A stretch of 37,244 nt of DNA, taken from Synergistaceae bacterium (GTDB lineage: Bacteria; Synergistota; Synergistia; Synergistales; Synergistaceae). Shown here piece after piece: positions 6,827 through 15,183 of the stretch. How positions within the stretch are numbered: the stretch's first letter is position 1; each line of letters begins with the position of its first letter. The stretch spans positions 1 through 37,244 of the forward strand of contig JAUNJZ010000026.1 of assembly GCA_030533085.1 (NCBI GenBank), written 5' to 3'. The notes beneath the pieces are model-generated. The model was not told where the DNA came from. It did no database searches and saw only the letters and a program-made list of their open reading frames with translations. The position numbers and the translations under genes are program-made.

Positions 6827-7834
6827 ATGAAGAGAAAAAACGAAGAGCTGTTACTTTTTATATTTACGATTTCTGTTTACTGTCTCCTCTGTTTTTATCT
6901 TCCGTATAAATATCCAGAGCTGCCGGGGAGTCTGACCGAAGAGATAGAGTTTGTTATTCCAAGCGGCGTCAGCGCTAAAGCCGCGGCGGAGATAATCAAA
7001 GAGGCTGGCGTTGTGGACGATTCCGCCGCGCTGGTTCGCGAGATGGTGAATTCCGGCCTTGACCGAAGGATAAGGCCGGGGCGCTACAGGCTGCGCCGTT
7101 CCACGCCGGGCTGCGTCGTGCGGCAGATGGAGCAGGCCAGACCGGAAAGCGAGAGGGTGACGCTTATTCCCGGCTCGCGATATAAAAGGCTGACGTCTCT
7201 CTTTGAAAAAGAGGGGCTTTCCGCCGCCGATTTTGAAAAGGCTCTCGCTGACGACAATAATTTTTATCACAAAGCGCGCGGTTGGCTGCCCGCTAGGACG
7301 GAAGACAGGATGATATTCCTGCTGCCGGAGACATATTTCCTGCCTCCCGGAGCCGGCGCGGACGAGTTTGTCAAAGGCGCGTCGAGGCTTTGGTACGAAC
7401 GGGTCGGGGCAGCTATCGCACCGGAAACGCCCCCCGATGAGGTCGTGCGTCGCGGCGTGCTGGCGTCGGTCGTTGAGGGGGAGGCGCGCGTCGCGGAGGA
7501 GCGCCCGCTGCTGGCGGGGATATTTCTCAGCAGGATAGAAAAAAGTATGCGGCTGCAATCATGCGCCACTGTCATATATTCATGGGAGGAGAAGAATATA
7601 AAAAAGAAGAGCCTCACATACAGAGACCTTGAAATCGATTCTCCCTACAACACCTACCTAAACGACGGACTTCCGCCAGGCCCCATCTGCGTTCCGTCGG
7701 AAAGCTCATGGAAGAGCGCGCTCGCCCCTGAAAAAAGCGATTATCTATTTTTCTTCGCGAACGGAGAGGGGCGTCACATATTCAGCGAAAGCTATGACGA
7801 GCATATCGCGAAACAGAGGAAGATGGGGCTGTGA
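6827..7834 (+). CDS. mltG: Endolytic transglycosylase MltG
   Basis: MltG (YceG family) cleaves nascent peptidoglycan strands at the cytoplasmic membrane and helps set glycan chain length. The 335-residue protein has one N-terminal membrane segment (about residues 8-26), a LysM-like region (about 40-110), then the catalytic domain. The catalytic glutamate is probably Glu217 in ASVVEGEA, corresponding to Glu218 of the E. coli enzyme. Further family hallmarks are the SPYNTYLNDGLPPGPI segment and the C-terminal FFANGEGRHIFSESYDEH. The start follows the AAGGGAG site in the direct repeat. Its stop overlaps the GTG start of the next gene, so mltG, the DUF4911-like gene, tldD and ftsK probably form one operon. 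Confidence 0.93.
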   Translation: MKRKNEELLLFIFTISVYCLLCFYLPYKYPELPGSLTEEIEFVIPSGVSAKAAAEIIKEAGVVDDSAALVREMVNSGLDRRIRPGRYRLRRSTPGCVVRQMEQARPESERVTLIPGSRYKRLTSLFEKEGLSAADFEKALADDNNFYHKARGWLPARTEDRMIFLLPETYFLPPGAGADEFVKGASRLWYERVGAAIAPETPPDEVVRRGVLASVVEGEARVAEERPLLAGIFLSRIEKSMRLQSCATVIYSWEEKNIKKKSLTYRDLEIDSPYNTYLNDGLPPGPICVPSESSWKSALAPEKSDYLFFFANGEGRHIFSESYDEHIAKQRKMGL

Positions 7835-8091
7835 AGCCGGAGATTAAGGCGCTGCGCTTCATCGTGCCGCAAAAGGATATATACTATATAAGCTGGATAA
7901 TCGACGCGGCGGAGGGGCTTGGATTCTTACAGACCGACGACGCGGCGAATGGCAGGATAACGGTTTTCACGCCGGCGGAGCTTGTTCGCGATCTGCTGGG
8001 GCTGATGGAGGCTCTGCGCGCGGAGGGAGTGGCGGTGGAGAAGATCTGCGAAGAAAAGAGCGATATGGGAGAAAGAGAAGATGAAGGATAA
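7831..8091 (+). CDS. DUF4911-like small protein
   Basis: An 86-residue acidic protein beginning at GTG 7831, whose start overlaps the mltG stop (GTGA). It resembles DUF4911: a KALRFIVPQKDIYYISWIIDAAEGLGFLQT-type region in which a hydrophobic stretch is followed by an alpha-beta pattern. No catalytic motif or membrane segment is visible and the function is unknown. The last residues overlap the start of tldD by 11 bases, so translational coupling on both sides is likely. The family assignment is from memory of the family pattern and is moderate. Confidence 0.7.
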   Translation: MKPEIKALRFIVPQKDIYYISWIIDAAEGLGFLQTDDAANGRITVFTPAELVRDLLGLMEALRAEGVAVEKICEEKSDMGEREDEG

Positions 8092-9445
8092 ATTTGAATT
8101 TCTGCACGACAACATTGCAAAGACGCTGAAAAGCGGGGCGCAGTACGCCGATATTTTTATTCAGAGCGGCGAGGGGCACTCCGTTCATTTTGAAGACGGC
8201 AAGATAGACGAAATATCATCCTCTACCGCCGACGGAGCGGGAAGCAGGATAATCGCGGGAGGAAAGACCTTTTACGCGCACGCCCCCGGAAACGGTGCGG
8301 AGACTGTCGGTGCTTCATTTGAAGAGTGCGCGGCTTCCGCCTTTCGTCAGCCCCCATCGCTTTATTCGTCAGAGGGGGCGCTGATGGAGGAAGAAGAGGC
8401 TATCGAGCAGCCTGCGGTCGATTTTTTCCGTGAAATCGACGAAAAGATAAAAAAGGAATCGCCGCATATCAGGCAAAGCTCCTACCGCTATACCACGTCG
8501 CACCGCCGTCTGCTTATCGTGAAGCCCGACGGCTCCGTCGCCTTTGACAGAAGATATTACTGTTCTTTCGCCGCGCAGCTGATAGTGGAGAAGGACGGGC
8601 TTTTGCAGACCGGCTCCGAGCGGCGCTGCATGTCCCTTCCGGCCTCCGGCTTCTGGGAGGGCTTTTCGCCGCTGGAAACGGCGCGCGCCGCGCTTCGCCG
8701 CGCGCTGCTTATGCTGGAGGCGCGCCCCTGTCCCGCGGGAAAGATGAATGTCCTGATGGCTGGCGAGGCCGGCGGGACGATCATTCATGAAGCCTGTGGC
8801 CACGGGCTGGAGGCGGACATAGTTGAAAAGGATTATTCCGTCTATCGCGGCCGTATCGGCGAGCAAGTCGCGCATGAGAGCGTGACGATGCTGGACGAGG
8901 CTGCGATACCGGGGCTGTACGGAAGCTACAATTTTGACGACGAAGGGACTCTGGCCGGGCGCACTCTGCTAATTGAAAACGGGATACTGCGCGGCTACCT
9001 CACGGATGTGATATCGTCGCAGCTTTACGGCCTGCCGCTTACCGGCAACGGCCGCCGCGAATCGTACCGCTGTATCCCCGTTCCGCGCATGAGCAACACC
9101 TATCTCCTGCCGGGAAATGACGATATGGATACGATGCTGGCGCGGGCGGATAAGGGGCTGTATGTCAGAAAAATGGGCGGCGGCGAGGTCGATCCCACCT
9201 CCGGCGATTTCGTATTCTACGTTACGGAGGGATATTTGATAGAGAAGGGCAAAATATCCTCGCCTGTGCGCGGGGCTATCCTAACCGGCAACGGGCCGGA
9301 GGCGCTGAGACGGATATCGGCGCTTGGAAATAATCTTATAATGGACCCCGGGATATGCGGCAAATCAGGGCAGGGGGTTCCTGTGACTGACGGTCAGCCC
9401 TCGATGCTGATAGAGGGGCTTACAGTCGGGGGAAGCGAAGCATGA
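8081..9445 (+). CDS. tldD: TldD-type metalloprotease
   Basis: A 454-residue member of the TldD/PmbA family of zinc metalloproteases, which in E. coli work as a TldD-TldE heterodimer degrading unfolded or leader peptides. The metal-binding HEACGH motif (HExxxH) is at residues 236-241, followed by GLEAD. A C-terminal cysteine and glycine-rich segment (DPGICGKSGQGVPV) also fits TldD. No tldE/pmbA partner is in this window. The stop codon overlaps the ftsK start (ATGA), so the two are probably translationally coupled. Confidence 0.92.
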   Translation: MKDKFEFLHDNIAKTLKSGAQYADIFIQSGEGHSVHFEDGKIDEISSSTADGAGSRIIAGGKTFYAHAPGNGAETVGASFEECAASAFRQPPSLYSSEGALMEEEEAIEQPAVDFFREIDEKIKKESPHIRQSSYRYTTSHRRLLIVKPDGSVAFDRRYYCSFAAQLIVEKDGLLQTGSERRCMSLPASGFWEGFSPLETARAALRRALLMLEARPCPAGKMNVLMAGEAGGTIIHEACGHGLEADIVEKDYSVYRGRIGEQVAHESVTMLDEAAIPGLYGSYNFDDEGTLAGRTLLIENGILRGYLTDVISSQLYGLPLTGNGRRESYRCIPVPRMSNTYLLPGNDDMDTMLARADKGLYVRKMGGGEVDPTSGDFVFYVTEGYLIEKGKISSPVRGAILTGNGPEALRRISALGNNLIMDPGICGKSGQGVPVTDGQPSMLIEGLTVGGSEA

Positions 9446-11775
9446 GGGATAAAGAAAAAGCCCCGCTCAAAAGGAGACGCTCAGCCGCCCCCGCTCCGGA
9501 GGAAAAGAGAAGCGCCGCCGACATTTTCAGACAGCTCTCAGCCGACATGCGTATGGCTTTCAGGATATGCAGCATTCTGCTGACGCTGATCACTCTCTAC
9601 CTGATTGCGTCGCTCTATACACCATGGACCGGAGATATCGGAGCGGCCGCTGCAAAATGGCTTTTGTCCGTCGTCGGCGGCTCTGTAATCGTGCCGCTGC
9701 TCTTCCTGCTTTATACGGCGCTGTCGCTGCTCTTCAGACGCAGCCTTAAAGGTTATGCGCGCCAGCTATGCGGCACATTCTTCGTCTTTCTTTTCATATC
9801 GCTGCTGCTTGGGCTGAACCGGATGACAGGGGGAGAGGCGCGGCTTGGCTTCCCTTTCGTATCGTCGGGGAGCTTCGGCTATCGTTTCAGCAGCGCGGTC
9901 TATAAATCGACCGGAGTGCTGGGAACATTCATCACAGGGCTGCTCATCATCTATTTCGCGCTTTTATCCTTTGGATTGCATATATTGTCATATCTAAAAC
10001 TGCCCCAAATATCATTGCCATCTCTTTTTTCAAGAAAGAAGGGCAAGCGCGGCGCTAAAGAGAATGAGAGCGCCGCAAAAAAGAAGGCGCTGAAAGGAGC
10101 GCCGAACATCGCCGAATATGACGACGAGGGAAACTATTTCGACTACGGCGATGAGGATGAATACGACGAAGATGACGAGGAATACGAAGAAGCCTCCGAC
10201 GACGAAAGAGAGACGCTGCCCGAAGAGGATATAGACTACAACGACCCCGAAAGCATAGCGGCCGGGCAGGGGGATTTGCCGGAGCTTATTCAGGATCCGA
10301 ACTTCAATCTTGAAGAGTCAGGCGCAGGTCGGATCAAGCAGGGGATATTCCCGCCGCCGATAGAGATATTCGGCCCGGAGGAATCGCGCGAGGGTGAAAT
10401 GGATGAAGATCGCGCCGCGCCGCTTGGGGATAAAATAGTAAGGACATTAGAAGAGTTCGGTATCGAGTCGCGAGTCGCGGAGATATTGGTCGGGCCGACA
10501 GTCATTCAATTTCGCATTCAGCTTTCTCCGGGAATTAAGGTCAGCAGAGTCGCGGCTCTCTCCAACGATATCGCGCTCGCGATGGCCGTGCCCAGCCTTA
10601 GAATAGAAGCGCCGATACCTGGCAAGCCCTATGTCGGGATAGAGATCCCAAATCCGAAGCGCCGCGGAATACCGCTGCGCACCGTGATAGGGGACGATGG
10701 CTTCAAAAAGTCAAAGGCCTCGCTGCCGCTGCCGTTCGGAGTGGCCGTCAACGGAGATTCCGTCATTGTGGGACTTGAGGAGCTGCCGCATCTGCTTGTC
10801 GCCGGCACAACAGGCTCCGGCAAGAGCGTATTTGTCAATTCATGTATAGTGGGGCTATGCTCAAAGCGCTCGCCGGAGGAGCTGCGCATGATACTGGTTG
10901 ACCCCAAGCGCGTTGAGATGGCCGTCTACGACAGGCTGCCGCATCTGCTCACACCGCCGGTGACAGACCCCAAAAAGGCAGTGCAGGCGCTGGCGTGGCT
11001 GATACGCGAGATGGAGGAGCGTTACAGCACATTCGCGAAAATACGTGTACGCAACCTTGAAGGATATAACGAAAAGGTATTGCCGAAGGACAGGCTGCCC
11101 CATATAGTGATAGTGGTCGACGAACTTGCCGACCTGATGATGACGGCGGCGAAAGAGGTAGAAGAATACATATGCCGCCTCGCCCAGATGGCGCGCGCGA
11201 CAGGCATACATCTGATGCTTGCCACACAGCGCCCGTCCGTCAATATCATCACCGGACTTATCAAGGCAAACATACCGGCGCGCGTCGCATTCACGCTGCC
11301 CAGCAACGCCGACTCTCGCACCATAATCGACTGCGCCGGAGCCGAAAAGCTGCTCGGTAAGGGCGACATGCTCTTCCTCTCCACGAAGCACCCCAAGCCC
11401 ATAAGAATCCAGTCGCCGTGGATAGATGAAAAGATACTTGCCGACTGGCTCAAATATCTTACAAACACATTCGGCGAGCCTGACTTCATCGAGATAGAGG
11501 CTCAGGGCGGCGTAGGGAACGGCGCTCCGGGCGGCGGCGCGAAGTTTGACGACGAAATGCTGGAAGAGGCGATAGAGACGGTGCTTTCCACGGGAATAGC
11601 CTCCGCCAGCGGCTTGCAGCGTCGTCTGCGTATCGGCTTTTCGCGCGCCTCGCGGCTGATAGATATGATGGAGCAGATAGGCATAGTGGGAGCCGCTGAC
11701 GGAGCGCGGCCGCGCGAGATACTTGTCGACGAGGACGGGGCTCAGGAGCTGCTTGACGACGCGAGGGGAGAGTAG
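9442..11775 (+). CDS. ftsK: DNA translocase FtsK/SpoIIIE
   Basis: A 777-residue septal DNA translocase that pumps chromosomal DNA during division. Four hydrophobic segments within about residues 40-180 anchor it, then comes a long acidic linker (about 220-285). The motor follows, with Walker A GTTGSGKS at residues 455-462 and a Walker B region containing IVIVVDELADLMM. The C-terminal winged-helix gamma domain (SASGLQRRLRIGFSRASRLIDMMEQIGIVG-type) would read orienting sequences in the chromosome. The length is typical of the shorter SpoIIIE-like forms rather than E. coli FtsK. It is the last gene of the mltG operon and converges on rpmB. Confidence 0.95.
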   Translation: MRDKEKAPLKRRRSAAPAPEEKRSAADIFRQLSADMRMAFRICSILLTLITLYLIASLYTPWTGDIGAAAAKWLLSVVGGSVIVPLLFLLYTALSLLFRRSLKGYARQLCGTFFVFLFISLLLGLNRMTGGEARLGFPFVSSGSFGYRFSSAVYKSTGVLGTFITGLLIIYFALLSFGLHILSYLKLPQISLPSLFSRKKGKRGAKENESAAKKKALKGAPNIAEYDDEGNYFDYGDEDEYDEDDEEYEEASDDERETLPEEDIDYNDPESIAAGQGDLPELIQDPNFNLEESGAGRIKQGIFPPPIEIFGPEESREGEMDEDRAAPLGDKIVRTLEEFGIESRVAEILVGPTVIQFRIQLSPGIKVSRVAALSNDIALAMAVPSLRIEAPIPGKPYVGIEIPNPKRRGIPLRTVIGDDGFKKSKASLPLPFGVAVNGDSVIVGLEELPHLLVAGTTGSGKSVFVNSCIVGLCSKRSPEELRMILVDPKRVEMAVYDRLPHLLTPPVTDPKKAVQALAWLIREMEERYSTFAKIRVRNLEGYNEKVLPKDRLPHIVIVVDELADLMMTAAKEVEEYICRLAQMARATGIHLMLATQRPSVNIITGLIKANIPARVAFTLPSNADSRTIIDCAGAEKLLGKGDMLFLSTKHPKPIRIQSPWIDEKILADWLKYLTNTFGEPDFIEIEAQGGVGNGAPGGGAKFDDEMLEEAIETVLSTGIASASGLQRRLRIGFSRASRLIDMMEQIGIVGAADGARPREILVDEDGAQELLDDARGE

Positions 11776-11793
11776 GAGATGGAAAAGAGGAAT

Positions 11794-11817
11794 AAAAAAA
11801 GAGCCGTGTTACACGGC
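11794..11817 (-). terminator. rpmB terminator whose loop is the stop codon
   Basis: On the minus strand GCCGTG (11817-11812) pairs with CACGGC (11808-11803); the three-base loop is exactly the rpmB stop codon TAA (11811-11809). After TC come seven Ts (11800-11794). The stem therefore includes the last sense codons of L28. Confidence 0.88.
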
Positions 11818-12003
11818 CCTTTGTACTTTACCGGAACGGAGGCACTTCGTACAGATATGAAGTCTACGAGTCTCTCCTCCGCCTACGTCCACCTTTACGC
11901 TCTGAATATTGATGAGCCAGCGGCGTCTCGTATGGCGGTTAGAGTGGCTAACGGCGTTCCCTGTTACAGGCCCGCGCCCGCAGCAATCACAGAACTTTGA
12001 CAT
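11809..12003 (-). CDS. rpmB: 50S ribosomal protein L28
   Basis: A 64-residue L28, a basic protein of the large ribosomal subunit. It keeps a zinc-ribbon-type pair of CxxC motifs (Cys5/Cys8 and Cys51/Cys54), so it is the C+ zinc-binding form. Typical features are CDCCGRGPVTGNAVSHSNRH and RRRWLINIQ. The AAGGGGGG ribosome-binding site is strong. The gene is monocistronic and convergent with ftsK; it diverges from xseB. Confidence 0.96.
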   Translation of the reverse strand: MSKFCDCCGRGPVTGNAVSHSNRHTRRRWLINIQSVKVDVGGGETRRLHICTKCLRSGKVQRAV

Positions 12004-12025
12004 TTGTTTTCCCCCCTTGTTTACC

Positions 12026-12055
12026 TTGAAACAATCAACTGGAGTATTGTATCAT
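12026..12055 (+). promoter_or_regulatory. Promoter for the xseB-recN operon
   Basis: TTGAAA (12026-12031), an 18-base spacer and TATCAT (12050-12055). It overlaps the oppositely oriented rpmB promoter, so the two operons may compete for polymerase. Confidence 0.5.
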
Positions 12056-12075
12056 AGCAACGCTTAAAGATGCAA
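12046..12075 (-). promoter_or_regulatory. Promoter for rpmB
   Basis: On the minus strand TTGCAT (12075-12070), an 18-base spacer and TACAAT (12051-12046). Confidence 0.5.
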
Positions 12076-12116
12076 CTGCCGACAGCAAAGAAATTTTATA
12101 AAGGAGAACAACTCAC

Positions 12117-12362
12117 ATGAATTTTGTCGAAAAAATGACCGAGCTTGAAAAGATACTCAAAGATCTGGAGGGCGGGGGAGAGGATTCCCTTTCGCTGGAT
12201 CTCGCGCTCACCGAATATGAAAGAGGCATAGAGCTGGTACGCGAGTGCCGCGCCTATCTCGCCGACGCGCAGCGGAAAATTTCCATTCTTTCTCAGGATG
12301 GGGAGCTGACGCCGCTCGGCAACGGAACGAAAAAGGATCACGAGGGCAGAGACGATGAATAA
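12117..12362 (+). CDS. xseB: Exodeoxyribonuclease VII small subunit
   Basis: An 81-residue XseB, the small helical subunit of exonuclease VII, which degrades single-stranded DNA. The family pattern is seen in FVEKMTELEKILKDLEGG, SLDLALTEYERGIELVRECR and AYLADAQRKI. The AAAGGAG ribosome-binding site is good. The catalytic subunit gene xseA is not in this window, although the two are often adjacent. It overlaps ispA by eight bases and heads a six-gene operon, xseB-ispA-dxs-tlyA-nadK-recN. Confidence 0.92.
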   Translation: MNFVEKMTELEKILKDLEGGGEDSLSLDLALTEYERGIELVRECRAYLADAQRKISILSQDGELTPLGNGTKKDHEGRDDE

Positions 12363-13260
12363 AGACGAACTGAACGCCGTAAAAAAAGAATTTGAAAGAT
12401 ACCGGCTCATGATCGAGGCTTATATGGCCGAAAGCGCGGGGAAGCGGGCTGCCGGCGTTCCTCCGAAGCTGTTTGAATCCATGGAATATTCGCTCGGCGC
12501 CGGAGGCAAAAGGCTGCGCCCTGTGCTTTGCCTCGCGGCCGCCGAGCGCTGCGGACTTGCCGCTGAGGCGGCGCTGCCGATGGCGCTGGGGCTTGAGATG
12601 CTGCACACCGCAACGCTGATACATGACGACCTGCCATGTATGGACGACGACGACATGCGCCGCGGCAAGCCCTCAAATCACGCGCTCTTCGGCGAGACGA
12701 TGGCGGTGCTGGCCGGCGACGCGCTGCTGGCTCAGTCGCTCTCATACCCGATGACGGAGCTCAAGGGCATAGCGGCGGCAAATATACTGCACGCTATGGC
12801 GATATTCGCTCAGGCTATAGGCCCCGCCGGCGTCTGCGGCGGACAAGTGCTCGACATGGACGCTGAAGGCGGAAAAGAAGAGGCTGACTACGTGCGCCGG
12901 ATAGCCGCCCTTAAAACCGGCGCTCTGATACAGGCCGCGGTGCTCGCCGGGGCGGCTCTTGGCAGCGACGACGCGCAGCTTTTGAAAAAATATGGCGATT
13001 ACGCTTTGCATCTCGGCTCCGCATTTCAGATTGTCGATGATATACTTGACGTGACAAGCACGGCGGAGGAGCTGGGCAAAACTCCCGGCAAGGACAGCGA
13101 GCAGGGCAAGCTGACGCACGTCACCGTCTACGGCATGGACAGAGCGCGCGAAATGGCGGAGAAGGAGTCGCTGGAGGCAAAGGCGGCACTGGCGGATATA
13201 CTGAGCTCCGGCGATTTTCTGATGCAGCTGCCGGACTACCTCGTTCACAGGAGCTTCTAG
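12355..13260 (+). CDS. ispA: Polyprenyl (farnesyl) diphosphate synthase
   Basis: A 301-residue short-chain trans-prenyltransferase that condenses isopentenyl diphosphate with allylic diphosphates, probably to farnesyl diphosphate. The first aspartate-rich motif DDLPCMDDDDMRRG begins at residue 91; the second, DDILD, is at 228-232. GGKRLRP near residue 49 binds diphosphate. The DDxxxxD first motif is the bacterial type. It stands directly before dxs, as in many bacteria, linking isoprenoid precursor supply with chain elongation. Chain length, farnesyl versus geranylgeranyl, is inferred. Confidence 0.92.
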   Translation: MNKDELNAVKKEFERYRLMIEAYMAESAGKRAAGVPPKLFESMEYSLGAGGKRLRPVLCLAAAERCGLAAEAALPMALGLEMLHTATLIHDDLPCMDDDDMRRGKPSNHALFGETMAVLAGDALLAQSLSYPMTELKGIAAANILHAMAIFAQAIGPAGVCGGQVLDMDAEGGKEEADYVRRIAALKTGALIQAAVLAGAALGSDDAQLLKKYGDYALHLGSAFQIVDDILDVTSTAEELGKTPGKDSEQGKLTHVTVYGMDRAREMAEKESLEAKAALADILSSGDFLMQLPDYLVHRSF

Positions 13261-13308
13261 CGCGCCGCCGTCAGGCAAAAATAATTTATGTCAGAGGTGG
13301 AATCAAAA

Positions 13309-15183
13309 ATGAGCCTTTTAGAATCTATAAATGATTTCAGAGGCCTTTACGGACTGAGTGAAGCCGGGCTTAACGACCTCTGCTCCGAAATCAGAAAAAA
13401 AATACTGGACGTTACGCTGCAAAACGGCGGGCATCTCAGCTCATCGCTGGGAGCTGTGGAGCTGAGCGTCGCGCTGCTGCGCATATTCAACCCGGACGTG
13501 GACAAGCTGATATTCGACGTCGGCCATCAGAGCTACGCTTACAAGCTGCTGACGAAACGGCTCGACCGCTTTGATACGCTGCGGCGCGAGGGGGGGCTGG
13601 CCGGCTTCCCGCGCATGGACGAAAGCCCCTACGACTTTTTCACCACCGGCCACAGCAGCACGTCGATATCGGCGGCTTTAGGCTACGCGAAGGCGCGCGA
13701 CCTCAGAAAAGAGAGCCACGAGGTCATAGCCGTAACGGGCGACGGCGCGCTGCTCAACGGCGTCTCCTTTGAGGCGCTCAATTCGATGTCCAACATAAAA
13801 TCCAAAGTCATCATAGTGCTCAACGACAACAATATGTCGATAAACGCCCGCGTCGGCGGCATGGCCTCCCATCTGGCCAAGCTGTCTGTCAGCCCGACAT
13901 ACAGAAAGCTCAAAGACTACATAAAGTCCCAGTGCGCCCCTATCGATAACGAAAAAAGCGCCAACTCTACCCTCGCGCGGATAAAGCGGATAAAAATGAA
14001 GCTCAAATCGCTGCTGCTGCCGACGAACGTCTTTGAGGAGCTGAATATAAGCTACTGGGGGCCATTCGACGGACACAACGTGAGGGAGCTGGAAGAGGTA
14101 TTCCGGCTTGCCAGAGATTATGACGAGCCGCTCCTTATACACGTAATGACCCGTAAGGGAAAGGGCTTCAAAGAGACGGAGGAAAACCCCTCCTTCTTTC
14201 ACGGCATATCCCCCGGAACAAAGCTTTCCGACGCGCTGAAAAAAAACGACGCCGGCGACAGCTGGAGCTCCGCAATGGCGGAGTCGCTTTGCCGCGCGGC
14301 GGAGGAGGACCCCATGCTGACGGTCTGCACCGCCGCGATGAAGGACGGAACAAAGCTTGACCAATTCGCGAAGAAATACCCTGAACGCTTCTTTGACGCG
14401 GGAATAGCGGAAGAACATATGCTGGTCTACGCCGCCGGCCTCGCCGCCGCCGGTATGCATCCCGCCGTCTGCATATACTCTACCTTCCTGCAAAGGGCTA
14501 TGGATCAGGCAATGCATGATATATGTCTGCCGAAACTGCCCGTATTGCTGGGAATAGACCGCGCCGGACTGGTGGGGGAGGACGGAGAAACGCATCATGG
14601 AGTGCTTGACACGGCCTGGCTGCGCGCGCTGCCTAATATGACCGTCGCCGCCCCGCGCGATGTCGTCGATCTGGAATTTTTCGTCCGGGAATGGCGCGCG
14701 AGGCGGATACCTATGGCAATCCGCTACCCGCGCGGCAAGGCCGTGAAATCGATCGCCGCCGGCGGCATACCGCGAAAGGCAGCCCCCTGGGAAGCCGCGG
14801 AAGTGCTGCGCAGGGGCAATGGGCTATGCCTCATCGGAGTTGGAAGCACAGTAGAACTGGCGCTCTCCGCCGCCGACAGGCTGCTGGAAATGGGAGCGGA
14901 GGCGACGGTCGTCGACCTTCGTTTTATCAAGCCCATTGACTTCCGGCTGCTTCTTCCGCTGCTTGCGGAGCACGAGCGCGTCATAACGGCGGAGGAAGGC
15001 TCGCTGACAGGCGGCGTCGGAGAGGCCATAGCCGCGCGTATGAAAGAAGAGGGGCTTGCCGCCTCTATATCCTGCGTCGGAGTGCCGGACAGATTCATCT
15101 CACATGCCGCGAGAGCGGAGCAATGGAAGCAATGCGGCCTCTCTGTGGATAACATAATAGAACTTGCCGGATTCAAAAAATGA
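13309..15183 (+). CDS. dxs: 1-deoxy-D-xylulose-5-phosphate synthase
   Basis: DXS condenses pyruvate and glyceraldehyde 3-phosphate with thiamine diphosphate, the entry step of the MEP isoprenoid pathway. The thiamine-binding segment GDGALLNGVSFEALN is followed by an NDNNMSIN motif. Transketolase-like pyrimidine-binding and C-terminal domains follow (GIAEEHMLVYAAGLAAAG, DRAGLVGEDGETHHGVLD). I start at ATG 13309 because AGAGGTGG lies eight bases upstream; an in-frame ATG at 13288 has no such site. This gives 624 residues, usual for the family. It follows ispA by 48 bases and overlaps tlyA by four bases. Confidence 0.95.
   Translation: MSLLESINDFRGLYGLSEAGLNDLCSEIRKKILDVTLQNGGHLSSSLGAVELSVALLRIFNPDVDKLIFDVGHQSYAYKLLTKRLDRFDTLRREGGLAGFPRMDESPYDFFTTGHSSTSISAALGYAKARDLRKESHEVIAVTGDGALLNGVSFEALNSMSNIKSKVIIVLNDNNMSINARVGGMASHLAKLSVSPTYRKLKDYIKSQCAPIDNEKSANSTLARIKRIKMKLKSLLLPTNVFEELNISYWGPFDGHNVRELEEVFRLARDYDEPLLIHVMTRKGKGFKETEENPSFFHGISPGTKLSDALKKNDAGDSWSSAMAESLCRAAEEDPMLTVCTAAMKDGTKLDQFAKKYPERFFDAGIAEEHMLVYAAGLAAAGMHPAVCIYSTFLQRAMDQAMHDICLPKLPVLLGIDRAGLVGEDGETHHGVLDTAWLRALPNMTVAAPRDVVDLEFFVREWRARRIPMAIRYPRGKAVKSIAAGGIPRKAAPWEAAEVLRRGNGLCLIGVGSTVELALSAADRLLEMGAEATVVDLRFIKPIDFRLLLPLLAEHERVITAEEGSLTGGVGEAIAARMKEEGLAASISCVGVPDRFISHAARAEQWKQCGLSVDNIIELAGFKK

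Noticed and set aside
13678-14598. Open frame of 306 codons opposite dxs
   Set aside because: Shadow of dxs with no motifs or ribosome-binding site.
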